From Tenodera sinensis (lineage: Eukaryota; Arthropoda; Insecta; Mantodea; Mantidae): a stretch of DNA of 64,000 nucleotides. The notes beneath the pieces were generated by a model. It searched no databases. It had not been told where the DNA came from and was given only the letters and a program-made list of their open reading frames with translations. Of the stretch, positions 1 to 10,642 are shown piece after piece. Location: contig CM060963.1 in assembly GCA_030765045.1 (NCBI GenBank), positions 69,791,117 to 69,855,116 on the forward strand, in the 5' to 3' direction. The position numbers were made by a program, and so were the translations under genes. Position 1 is the stretch's first letter. Each line of letters opens with the position of its first letter.

Positions 1-222
1 GCATGTAGCGACCCGCTTTTAAACATGATTATCCATTCGGTTTCTTCTATCCCTTTTGTATCTTCAACGAAATGTGTAACGAATCGAATTTTGCAAATGT
101 TTAACTCGATTAAGATGAACTAGATAAAGGAATAAGCTTTTGTAAAAATAGTTTGTAGAAAATATATAAAAATAGGCGGTAGTAGGTAGAAAAACCCATA
201 TGAATATAACATTAGATTTTTG
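1..222 (+). repeat. Family A repeat, 3'-end fragment
   Basis: The stretch matches the last quarter of the family A repeat (defined at 790-1614). It has the segment resembling 'aaatgtttaactcgattaag', then a diverged 3' end 'aacattagattttt'. The window edge cuts its 5' part. It is non-coding and clearly diverged from the youngest copies. Confidence 0.7.
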
Positions 223-789
223 TTGTTGCATTGTTTTGTATGAAGAGAATCGATTATGTAATCGTTACAACAAAGGAATGTCGTTAGCCTCTAGTTCTTA
301 GCACGGAGAGGGAGAGAGTATTAAATCAACAAACTATTTGTAACTGTTGCCATAGTTTAGTTTGTTGTTCTGTGTACATGCGCAAGAAAGGCAATGTCTA
401 ATTCAAAACAATCGAACTTGAAAAAAAGAGCGCTGTCACAGTTAAGCATTTACAATTACAGCTTGATGAGCAGGTCTGCGTATTAAAGAAATGTCATTTA
501 AAATGCAGCTCACGAAAGAGGAATGTACCGTTACGGAACCACATTTGAGGTTATGTTTACAGCTGAAGATCTCTGCTTGACATTAAAGAAAACAGGCTAT
601 TAAGTGAGTCTGTAGTCAGCATAGATTACTGGAATGTAACATACTGGGCCCACTTATTTTAATATTCTGTGCTATATTTTAATTATTTATCGTGTTCCCC
701 TCACATGGTTTAGCATGTGACGGCAAAACAAGAGATGATCTCTGTCCAAGGTCGATGCCAGGCCTGCGTAACATTCCTGTCTGTCTTTT
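223..789. other. No gene seen
   Basis: Unique-looking AT-rich DNA between two family A copies. I see no ORF with coding character, no tRNA-like boxes and no terminal repeats. Confidence 0.5.
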
Positions 790-1614
790 TTACTTTCTCT
801 ACTGGTAAGTAGGGAAAGTATTGTATTCCACCCAAAAATTCGATGTCGAGATTTCACTGGAAATATATGTTTTGAGACCCCTCAATCCAAAAAAAGCATT
901 TTTAGAAAAAGGTCCGTGTGTGTCTGTGTGTCTGTGGACAGCATAACTCAAAAACAAAGTCGGTTATAAACCAAAGTTGGTATTTAAGTTTAATGTCTTT
1001 CAAGGATGCGACACGAAGATTTTTAAGAAAATAGCCCCACCCTAAACTACCCTTTACTTGGAAGATTTTTCGAAAATTTTTATTTTCTTGAAAATGGCTC
1101 TAACGATTTTGATTAAAATGCCATATGTTTGAGATAAATGAAATGTAGATCTTGAATTTTCTGGCTATAGCCCCTGTAGTCCTATTTACTCTGGACGACT
1201 TTTGCATAGCTGGTAAACTGTTAGAGATAGACCAAATCATACTATACAAAAAATGTAGATCTTGCTAAAATACACAATTTATGTCTCAATAAATTTTCTT
1301 ATGGGTTGAACCATTTCGGAGATATTCCTTGTTAAGTGTGTGAGTTTCGAAGCTTTCGTGAAATGGAACATCGTTGTTTATTTTTTTATATGTTACGTGT
1401 GCAAAGAGAACGGAATCTCAAAGCTATAAAAGATTTGACTATCACACATACCTACTCTATTCTAATATTCCCTTGTACCTACAAGGAAATAACCAATAAG
1501 ATAATTTGTGCAAATGTTTATTTTAACTAACACGAAGAAGATATAGGAATAAGAGTTTGTAAGAATGGTTGGTACAAAAGTAGAGAAAGTCATGTGGGGG
1601 TCAACACATCAGAT
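790..1614 (+). repeat. Family A repeat, near full-length copy
   Basis: Reference copy of the commonest repeat in the window. It begins in a T-run with ACTTTCTCTACT, a short spacer, then a complementary GTAGGGAAAGTATTGTATTCC, so the 5' end can fold. Further in come a short GT-rich tract (about 916-935), the segment CAGCATAACTCAAAAAC, several AT-rich blocks, GTGCAAAGAGAACGGAAT, and a 3' end GTAGAGAAAGTCATG ... CACATCAGA followed by eight Ts. No conserved ORF, RT, transposase or tRNA-like promoter is visible. The two ends share the GTAGAGAAAGT motif in the same orientation and, more weakly, GTATTGTATTCCA-like and (reversed) GTGTTGCACTCA-like words. It may be a non-autonomous DNA element or MITE; the class is not proven. 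Confidence 0.8.
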
Positions 1615-1621
1615 TTTTTTT

Positions 1622-2882
1622 CGTCTTATTAATTTTGCTGCACATTTAAGCTGAAGTCATATAATTGTATGACTTGGCATTTGTACTCAGGTTTTGCCTA
1701 ATGGCAAATCTGAAGTCCTGTTAATGGGTGAACTGCTACTAAATAACCTATATCATGTACACACATTCATCTCCAGACTCTGGGAATACCTAAAAACATT
1801 TCTCAAGCCCAGCTGTGAATCGCACCCGGAGCCTCTCGCACGGCAGATAGATCCTATATCGACTGAGCTGCAGGACCAGTCAGCTCTCCATCTGAAACCA
1901 TTTTTAATGACGCTCCTATTTTGAGTTTTACACAAAAATTTGGGTCGCTAAAAGGGAATATTACTACAGATCTGCTTTATAAACTCATTTGAAAATGAGG
2001 AAATTGGATATTTGAGGTACCGGATGGGAACTCGAGCAAAATGACTCCCAGATAAAGTATGAGGTTCACATTCGGGATCGGACAGATGGCGTGGATTCTT
2101 GCTCAAAGAAGAAAGTATTCCCCATGAGCACTAGATTGCTGCTTGGGTGACGGGTCGTTCATTGCACTTTCAATAGTGGACAGGCCTTCGAGCCTGCAGA
2201 TGCAAGGGGCTTCCGCGTGTCTCTGGGCTGTCTGCCTGCGACTCCTGTGGTTTATTCACTTCATCCTTTCTCAGAGGAGTTAGCTACTATGTCCCGAGGT
2301 CACAGTGTCGAAGTTTTTCCCTTTGTTACCTTCATTGTAGTATACCGTATCAGGCGTTTAGCGTTTGAGATTCGCAATCGCTAAGCTCGGGTTAAAAGCA
2401 CCAGGTGACCGACCTTCCTGATTAAGAGCTTCTTGAGGTGTTCCTGCTCCTGGTGACTAGACTGGTTAGGATATGTTTACTATGCGCTCTTTCCCCTTTA
2501 CTTCATTTCCCTTTTCATTATAGCAGGCGCGTGGAAGGTGTGCGATGTTTGCCGGGATGCTAAGTGTCAAAACGTTAAATACTGACTGCGCTGTGCCTGA
2601 CGTCAAAATTTTTGATGACCCTACGTGTTCCTACCTCATCTCTTCCTCTCGGAGGTCTCACTGACGCCATAGTTGATCGAACTGTACCAATGTTTTTATA
2701 GCTTAGCTACTTGGTTACAGTAAGTATTATAATGCAGGCAAAATTTTTCATAGCAATGTCCCCTATTCATAAAAAGCACACATATTGTACTTGTGAATTT
2801 CATATATATAAATCCAACCTGTTATTTAAGCTCGGTATTTTTTTAGGATACAAAACGAATATTTAAATGTAACACCTGCCAC
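1622..2882. other. No gene; possible old SINE-like unit at about 2060-2290
   Basis: No supported gene. The part near 2060-2290 resembles 15540-15780 along its length: both have 'cactaga..gctgcttgg.tga.ggg', a central block, and a 'ctgcctg' to 'cttcat' end. The similarity is patchy, so they are probably old copies of one repeat. The rest is unassigned. Confidence 0.4.
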
Positions 2883-3000
2883 TCTTTACATGGAAAATTG
2901 TTATTTATACTTTTTCCTAAACGGCTATAACGCTTTTCATTAAAATATAGTAAGCTTGAGGTAATGATACGAAGGATCATATATCTTAGTTTTCGTCAAT
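2883..3000 (+). repeat. Family A fragment
   Basis: Short diverged match to the middle of family A: 'tttacatggaaaat', then an equivalent of 'ggctctaacgattttgattaaaat'. Both ends are lost. Confidence 0.5.
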
Positions 3001-3020
3001 GTCCTTTGAAATCAGTCCCC

Positions 3021-3121
3021 CTATTTTGTTCTTTTCTTTCACTAGTTGTTCTGAAAATAAAAAATGTAAATAAAAAATTCATACGTTCATTCATAACAAG
3101 TGAAAGGAAAGAACAAAATAG
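3021..3121. repeat. Imperfect inverted repeat
   Basis: CTATTTTGTTCTTTTCTTTC at the left is mirrored by the complement of GAAAGGAAAGAACAAAATAG at the right, extended by ACTAGTTGTT / AACAAGT. Arms are about 27 nt around a roughly 45-nt AT-rich loop. It borders a SINE-like unit on its right and may be the folded end of a small element. Confidence 0.55.
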
Positions 3122-3123
3122 GA

Positions 3124-3237
3124 GGAACTGGAAAACGCATGGGTCGGGTCAGGTAGACCGGCCGATGAGATCGAACCCATGACCTCCCTAATGCAGGTCA
3201 CAGGCGAAACCACTTGAGGCATTCCACTCGGTAAACT
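3124..3237 (-). repeat. tRNA-derived SINE head (diverged)
   Basis: Read on the minus strand it has a tRNA-like layout: a degenerate A box (TGGAATGCCTCAAGTGG) and a B box (GGTCATGGGTTCGATCTC). The acceptor stem does not pair, so this is a SINE head rather than a tRNA gene. It lies between an inverted repeat and a family A copy. Confidence 0.5.
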
Positions 3238-3706
3238 CCCCCTTAAATGAAACATTTTTCGAAATGTTTTGATTTTCTCAAAAACGCCACTAACGATCTC
3301 TATTAAAATATCACATAGTTATGATATTTTCATGAGAAATAAAAGTACTTCATTCGGGAGAAATTTTGTATAACTACTAAACGTTAAGACATAGACAAAA
3401 ATGTAGATACTATATAAAAGTGTAGATCTCTTTAAAACATACAATTTATTTGAAATAACCTTTGTGGCATGAGCGTTTCCAAAATATGCGCTAATGTTGG
3501 TTTTAGTTATTCATGATAACTTTTTAATTCCTGTAGTTATGCAGTTGTTTCTCGCGATGCCATGGAAGGAGTATGAAAGTTTAAAGCCATATGGAATCAA
3601 TTTTAAACACCTGACTATCGATTCGATTTTCCTTTGTCCTTCTTATCCACCAACAACGAAACTATCTTTAAATGTTTATCTCAACCAAGGCGAAGCAGAG
3701 GAAAAA
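3238..3706 (+). repeat. Family A fragment (older subfamily)
   Basis: Matches the second half of family A from the 'catttttcgaaa' block through the 'gtagat' and 'aaaacatacaattta' blocks to the 'aaatgtttatctcaac' segment. Many substitutions. The 3' end runs directly into a copy in the opposite orientation. Confidence 0.65.
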
Positions 3707-3707
3707 C

Positions 3708-3870
3708 ATCTGATGTATTGCACTCACATGACTTTCTCTAATCTTTTCAAACTATTGTTACAAACTCTTATTCTGCTATCTACTTCCTGTTAATTGAGAT
3801 AAACGTTTTCTGCAATTATGTTATTGCGTATTTCTTTGTAGGTTCGAGAGCAATAAGGAAATACAGTTGG
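3708..3870 (-). repeat. Family A 3'-end fragment, inverted
   Basis: Begins CATCTGATGTATTGCACTCA then ACATGACTTTCTCT, the reverse complement of the family A 3' terminus. It runs about 160 bp inward to the 'ttgcgtatttctttgtaggt' segment. It abuts the plus-strand copy at 3706 head-to-head. Confidence 0.7.
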
Positions 3871-3934
3871 CTTGAAGCAAATATTTTGAGGCTCGAAGGA
3901 CACAAAGAAAGAACGCCAGATACATATCATTTAG

Positions 3935-4214
3935 GTTCAACATCTTCCAAGGATGCGATACGAAGAGTGTATGGTGAGTGTATAAGGTTTAAGGGCCCGT
4001 CGACAAATAGGCCCTATTTTCAAGAAAACTTCCCTCTCCAGACTAAGCTTTACTGGAGCATTTCAAAAATGTTTATTTTCTTAAAAATGACCCTAACACT
4101 TTTATTTAAAATACCGTATTTTTTAAAGATACTTTCATAGAAAATTCCTCAATTTTCTGGGAATGTCTGCAGAAGTCCTCTTCATTCTGGATGAGTTTTG
4201 CACAACCGAAACCG

Positions 4215-4269
<55 letters not shown>

Positions 4270-4653
4270 CTCACGACGCAAAAAATGTAGATCTCGTTAA
4301 AACACGCACTTTATTGCGAATACTTTTTGTTCATGGAGTGAATCATTTCCGAGATATTTCTTCCAATACTTATATTTTTCTAAAGGGAAATCATTACTCT
4401 TTTTAATGTACTAGACATATAAAGAGAATACATTTTAAAGCCATTACATAGCAACCAGCTCTTAAAGGACTTGACTATCGCTTAAGCCTACTGTATCCTA
4501 TTTTATCGTACTTGTTATAAAATATGTAAAAGACATTTCTACAAAGGTCTATCTGTATTACCATGAAGTAGATAGAAGAATAAGAGCTCTTTTTAAGAAT
4601 ATTTTGTACAATAGTGAGTAGAGAAAATCATGTGAGTGCACACATAAGACTTT
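3935..4653 (+). repeat. Family A fragment, 5'-truncated, with GA expansion
   Basis: Starts in the middle of family A ('ttccaaggatgcgatacgaag') and runs to a recognisable 3' end (GTAGAGAAAATCATGTGAGTG, then ACACATAAGACTTTTT). At the point where other copies read 'accgttagagatagac' this copy has a long pure GA tract. Confidence 0.7.
4217..4267. repeat. (AG)n microsatellite inside family A
   Basis: About 25 uninterrupted AG units. Flanking sequence (accgcc before; a block like 'aaaaaatgtagatctcg' after) shows it grew at the family A 'ttagagatagac' site. Confidence 0.9.
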
Positions 4654-5325
4654 TTATTTTATTTCATATTCTCCCGAAAGCAGTATTCCTGGTGAAATCT
4701 CGATATTGACTTTTTGGATCCATCTTAGGCACCTAAACGAGCATTTAGAAGTGTTTAGCATTGATTTCTGTAGCATAGGGCCAGAATGAACAAATTATCA
4801 GTGGAGAGAATTTTGCCACGAGTGTAGATAATGGAATTATTTTAAAACGCCCCTTTCGTGCTAAAAACGACCACATCATTCAGTATTTTATTTCTCGTTT
4901 TATGATTTGCAGTCGATTTGATAGGGTTTTCCCTTTCTGCAATGCCCTGGAATATTCAGCAGAATCCTTGAGATAGACTCGCGAACACAGAAGGTAATGC
5001 ACTTCGTCTATCAAGGTCATTACAACGTCAATTCCTAGAGCTATTACCCCACTCATTGCGACAACGCTTCATCTGCTTTTGTTTTTCAAGAAACAGATTC
5101 AAATCGGACTTTTCCCACCATTTTGTTCCTAGTATTCTTGTATATTACAGCACCAAGTTATACTTGGGTTACGTTAGCGATTATTACAAAGTCAAGAAGT
5201 GCAAGTTCATTTCCACTGGCTTCGAGCCAAAAGGGTAGAGTTCCATTCTGGTTTGAATAAGTAAACTAACTTTCTCTTCCAGTAAATCCTGCGTGTGCCA
5301 TGAACTTGAATATTAACACCTATGT
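4654..5325. other. No gene seen
   Basis: AT-rich DNA without recognisable coding or repeat signatures. Confidence 0.4.
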
Positions 5326-5329
5326 CACA

Positions 5330-5800
5330 AAGAGAGTGGCTTCGCGGTAACGTGAAGCTCGCATTTGGGAGATCCCAGGTTCGATTCTCGTTGGACTGAC
5401 CATTTTGACCTTGGTTTTCTTTGTCGGGTTTTTCCAGGTCGACAGGTGAATTACTGGGTGATTTTGTCGTCATCATCTTGCAAGTATTAAGATATGCGGC
5501 CTGTTACGGTCTCAAACAGGGATTTTCCTTTCAGAGGCGAATTTTTCAGTTCCCATTTCCTATCATTTCATTTCCTTATCATATTTTAGGGTTGAGGGAT
5601 CATGCGATTGGACGGCATGGCGAGTTGGTGTCCGGTGTGTTACGAACTCCTAGTTACATCTTCTTGGGAGGGAGGCTAGTGTTGGGATCGTCCTCACATC
5701 TGGAGATGTTAAGGAGCCCGCTTGCATCTAAACCTGCCGCCTCGTATCTGGTTCGCTCTCCGTGTCCTTCCTCCCTGAGCTTCAGTTGTCACAATGACCT
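5330..5800 (+). repeat. SINE-like unit with tRNA-type head
   Basis: Opens with GTGGCTTCGCGGTAACGTGA and, about 40 bp on, a B-box-like CAGGTTCGATTCTCG. A C/T-rich body follows. The layout (head, 'gattctcgttggactgacc', 'ccttggttttctttgtcggg') parallels the unit at 15370-15780, so both look like members of one old SINE family. The ORF across it is probably fortuitous. Confidence 0.5.
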
Positions 5801-5850
5801 TCTACGTGCTTCCGTGCTGAAATTCTCATCAGCACCTAATGTACTCGACT

Positions 5851-6170
5851 GCAGTCATATTCAACCTGTGGTACGCGTACCCCCAGGGGTACACGAAGAC
5901 TTCTCAGGGGGTACATAAGATTTAAAATGCGCATACAGTCAGTGCAATATGCTTCGTGAATGCTCAGAAATAAAAAAAAAAAAAAAACAATAATAACATT
6001 TAAAATAAATATACGGTCAGTATAATACATTTCCTGAATGATCACAAATAACGAAAAATATTTCAGCCAGAGGAATTTGAATTTCCCTATGTCCAAAAAT
6101 CCATGTTGCTTACTCTGCCGATTAGTATCACTAATGGGCTTTTGGAAATAATCACATTCCACCTACAAAA
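5851..6170 (+). mobile_element. hAT-type non-autonomous element, 5' end
   Basis: Begins CAGTCATATTCAACCTGTGG and continues TACGCGTACCCCCAGGGGTA with a second TCAGGGGGTAC. This 'CAG..TTCAACCTGTGGTACGCGTACCCCC' start is characteristic of a widespread hAT MITE type. Inside, a block of about 55 bp is duplicated around an A16 run ('atttaaaatgcgcatacagtcagtg' against 'atttaaaataaatatacggtcagta'). The 3' end and the target duplication were not found, so the right boundary is a guess. Confidence 0.55.
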
Positions 6171-6331
6171 TCTCAGGTTACAGATTTTTAAATTCTCTCC
6201 AGAAATTCAAAAAGATGAAAATGCATAAGTTAAGAATGAATTAACAATCAAATTAGGCTGTGATGTTAACCTTCGTGTGTCAGACAATTTTCCACAAATT
6301 ATATCTCTTAAAGTAATTGAAGACGACATAA

Positions 6332-7150
<819 letters not shown>

Positions 7151-7159
7151 AGTAGCAGA

Positions 7160-7645
7160 GCAGTAATTACCTCGGCCGTAACTTGAACAAGTGAAGATTT
7201 GTATCCCTGAGCCACTATGGCGAGGTACCCGTCCGTGAATTGATCTTTCTCGTGTGATTCATATATCCTGGTAAACCCTCACGATGAACTCATTAGGCCT
7301 TCGTACCTTGAAGGCAACTTGTACTGTCAGATTTAAAAGTCATTGTCACGCTCGGCACTTGAAGTGCGGATATTTGGCTTTTTGTGTTGAGTTACGAGAG
7401 CGAAGTGTCATTATCCGCATTAATCCTCTGATTCATAAACCTTAGCCGATCCCATATTGGTAGTCTTGGGATAAATGACCGCATGCTATAAATTTGGCTA
7501 GAAACAATGACGTAATAAGTCTATTGAAAGCAATGCATTCACATCCGTCTCCATTCTGCTTTACTCTTAACTTGAAAAACTCTATAGCGTTTTGCAACAA
7601 GCATTATGAGTTGGGCTGGCTGTGGAAATGATGACGTCACGTCCC
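7160..7645. other. No gene seen
   Basis: Mixed-composition DNA with no coding or repeat signature that I can support. Confidence 0.4.
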
Positions 7646-7649
7646 AACA

Positions 7650-8213
7650 CACATACTGAATGGAAGGTACTACTTCGGTCAAACGTTAACCAGAGATTCT
7701 ACATGATGGACATTGCCAATATAATTATAGCCAATAAAGAAACGTTTCACCGAAAAAAAAAATGTGTCAAATATTTGGAGCCATCTAGCTTCTTGACGAA
7801 AGGAAATAGATGGTTTATTATTTCACTGTCGCACAAATATTGTGTAAACAACGCTGCAATGCATTTCTACCCTAATTTGAATGACTTTAGTTAGAATTTA
7901 ATGTTAAAATGCCCCGCAAAGTTTAATTTCTAAGACAGCTTTGACAATTTAATTGTGACTAAATTAATTCGAATTACGGTAGAAATGCATTACAGCATTG
8001 CTCACATAATGTTTGCGCGAAGTTATAGAAATAATACACCATTTATACCCACTCATCAAGAATCTAGAATGACTCCAAATATTTGACAAAATTATATTTG
8101 TTTTCTGCGAAACGGTTCTTTATTGAAAATAATCGTATTGGAAATATTTGTTACACGCATCATCCTTTGGTTAATGTACGGTCGAAGCAATTCCTTCCAC
8201 CCGGTATAACGCA
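7650..8213. mobile_element. Foldback/MITE-like element with long imperfect arms
   Basis: Two arms of about 240-250 bp are inverted copies around an AT-rich centre (about 7900-7960). Inner arms: 'gcaatgcatttctaccctaatttgaat' at left against the complement of 'attcgaattacggtagaaatgcatta' at right. Outer arms: 'tggaaggtactacttcggtcaa' against 'cggtcgaagcaattccttcca'. Arm identity is roughly 75-80%. No ORF fits a transposase. The exact ends and target duplication are not resolved. Confidence 0.7.
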
Positions 8214-8362
8214 TACAGGGCGATCAATATAAAATTGAACCTTATAAAAACCTATACTATTTCTCTGGACAGTAACAAGAAATTGAAACTGAGTTTTATT
8301 ATTCAATGGCTCTGGGAGAAGAGATTTTTTTTTGAGGGGGGGGGGAGGGGAGGAATATTTTT

Positions 8363-8496
8363 ACTTTCTCTACTACGTAAAGTAAAGTAGAGAAAGTATT
8401 GTATTCCACCCAAAAATTCGATGTCGAGATTTCACCGAAAATATGTTTTGGGGCTCCCTGAATCCCAAAAAGAAAAAAACATTTTTAGAAAAAGGT

Positions 8497-8553
<57 letters not shown>

Positions 8554-8690
8554 TGTGTCTGTGTGTATTTGTGTCTGTGTGTTTGTACATCAGTCTGTGG
8601 ACAGCATAACTCAAAAACAAAAGTCAGTTAGAAACCAAAGTTAGTATTTAAGGTTAATGTCTTTCCAGGATGCGGCACAAAGGTTTTGAA
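8363..8690 (+). repeat. Family A, 5' part only
   Basis: Excellent match to the first third of family A. The 5' hairpin is clear here: ACTTTCTCTACTACGTAAAG is followed by AGTAGAGAAAGTATTG. After the GT tract it continues to 'gatgcggcacaaaggttttgaagac' and then stops, so the 3' two thirds are missing. Confidence 0.85.
8499..8582. repeat. (GT)n microsatellite
   Basis: Pure GT from about 8499 to 8552, then interrupted GT/CTGT to 8582. It lies at the fixed family A microsatellite position between 'aaaaggtacg' and 'cagtctgtggacagc'. Confidence 0.95.
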
Positions 8691-9316
8691 GACAATTTTG
8701 AAGACTTTGTTTGTTCAAATTAAGCACAATTTATATAACTTTATGGCTCTTTGCATTGGTACTTTTGACAATGCAAACCAGGCATTTAGTTACAACCAAG
8801 ACAAATGCTTTATCTGCATTTGCAACGCTTAGGGAGGTTTACTCCCTGCACACTGTATTAAGCTGTTTGGACATGACCTTGCTTTCGTTAGGGGTTGTTT
8901 TGATAAAGGCAGGCTGCTTGACAGACAATGCCCTAGGTGCAGTGCAGTGTACGTTGTTGCTTAAGAAGGTTATGGTCTTGTGATGATATAGTGTGAGGAC
9001 TTTTGAGTGGACTATTCTACAAGTTTACATTGAATTTCGAGTGTTAATATAGTAACACAATTTTGAGATCTGACAGCTACCTATATTCCTTGATGAAGCT
9101 TTGTTCGCGCTGGATCAAGAAACAGAAGGTATGTTGTTTTTGAGATGAGTTAAAATACTAGTTTAGTTTATTATAACATCAAACTAGTAAAATCAACTTC
9201 ACTATACAGTTAATAAATTTCTGAATTCAACTGTGCAAGACAGGCCTGCGAAGGAATTTGTCAAATGGATACTTTTAATTCTGCATTTATCAACGAGAAA
9301 ACACCGACATTGTCAC
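8691..9316. other. No gene seen
   Basis: An ORF of 90 codons starts at 8711 but shows no recognisable domain, and I do not support it as a gene. The rest is unassigned. Confidence 0.4.
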
Positions 9317-9318
9317 TA

Positions 9319-9830
9319 CGTTTCCATGGGGAATTTAAATCTGTTTGAGTTCTCATTCCGAATTGAATACTGCATGGAGATGCGGATTCAGATCGAACTG
9401 AATTCTTGGATCCGATCCTCCTAGAAGTGGGATCGAAATTGTGTTACATGGAAACATCTACCGGATTGAAATCGATTTGAATCCGCCAAAGATGCTAAGT
9501 TCTACAGTACTCATAAGACGCTGCACGCTTGTCATTTTTTCTTAGTGAAAGTGGTGTAATAAAACACAAAATTAAAGTCACTTTAATTGTTTCTATAATC
9601 TTGCAATATATTCTTCTAAAAAGATCAAGTAACCTGAAAACCTACTTAAAATACGCAGAAAGCGTATTTTTTACTAGTTCGCTAACATAAACCAGGTGAT
9701 CAACATAAAAGCGTAAATTATTTAGGCTTTAGCCTTGCCTGTCCCAATCGATCTCATTCCGGATTGAATTCAACATAGAAACGCGGATCGGGGATTGGAC
9801 TCAAATCGATTTCAATTCCCCATGGAAACG
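9319..9830. mobile_element. 512-bp TIR element with TA target duplication
   Basis: Left end CGTTTCCATGGGGAATTTAA, right end complement CGTTTCCATGGGGAATTGAA. The inverted similarity continues for about 60-90 bp (CATTCCGAATTGAAT against the complement of ATTCAATCCGGAATG). TA flanks each end (9317-9318 and 9831-9832), as in Tc1/mariner-type insertions. A related internal copy of the terminal motif (ACATGGAAACATC) lies near 9450. No transposase ORF: a non-autonomous element. Confidence 0.75.
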
Positions 9831-9937
9831 TACTGATTGTAATAGTAGTGGGTACATAGTACTTTTGTTGCCCTTTATGGAAATACAGTGACGAAGTTTA
9901 AGGAATGTATCCGAATTTTGGTAACGGGTTCATTTAG

Positions 9938-10642
9938 GGGACACTGGGAGTGAAATTTTGGTCAAAATTGTCAAAAAGTCGAATTTTTTTTTTTTTTTAC
10001 CTTAAAATGTTCCTGGAACATCGGTGCATTTGGATCGGCTAACATTTTTCATATCCCCCACTCCATGTGATCATTACCGCCCTTTCAAATAGCGCTCTTC
10101 CCTTAACGTACACAGGATGCTCCTATATAAAAGCCTGTTTTTCTCAAAACTATATTTTGCATATTCCAAAAGAAGGTCGCGCCTGAGTTTTGCTTCAAAT
10201 TCAATGACAATTTCCAAAAGTATTCATAAATAGCAGCTAAACAAAACTATGCTTCAATATTGATCATTAACATGAATTCCAAAAACATTTTTTGTATGAA
10301 AAAAATCAATAATTTTTAAGATTAAATTTTCTTTGTTATTAAAAAACAATGTACAGCATAATCAGCAAACGTATTTAAAATATCTCTTCATACAATTATT
10401 ACCCATGTTTTAGAGTATCAGCTCTGACAATATAAATGAATTTTGAAAAGTCAATAGACGCGAGCTCTATTTTGAAAATGTGCCAATTAAATTCATAAAA
10501 TAATTTATATATCCTAAAGGAATTATCCAATTTTAATGAAATTTGGTGTACCTCCTATTCTCATATAAATACAAACACAGTAAAATTTTCAGAAAAATCT
10601 ATCAAAAAATGTGGAACTTTAAAATTTCACTCCCAGTGTCCC
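9938..10642. mobile_element. 705-bp TIR element (GGGACACTGGGAG ends)
   Basis: Left GGGACACTGGGAGTGAAATT is matched exactly by the complement of the right end (AATTTCACTCCCAGTGTCCC), giving a TIR of at least 22 bp. The interior is AT-rich without a coding frame. Flanks read 'catttag' and 'gtaaacc', so the target duplication is unclear and I cannot name the superfamily. It lies 107 bp from the 9319-9830 element. Confidence 0.75.

Noticed and set aside
5421..5918. 165-codon ORF as a gene
   Set aside because: It lies over a SINE-like unit and runs into a hAT-type end; no domain, and amino-acid composition follows the repeat.
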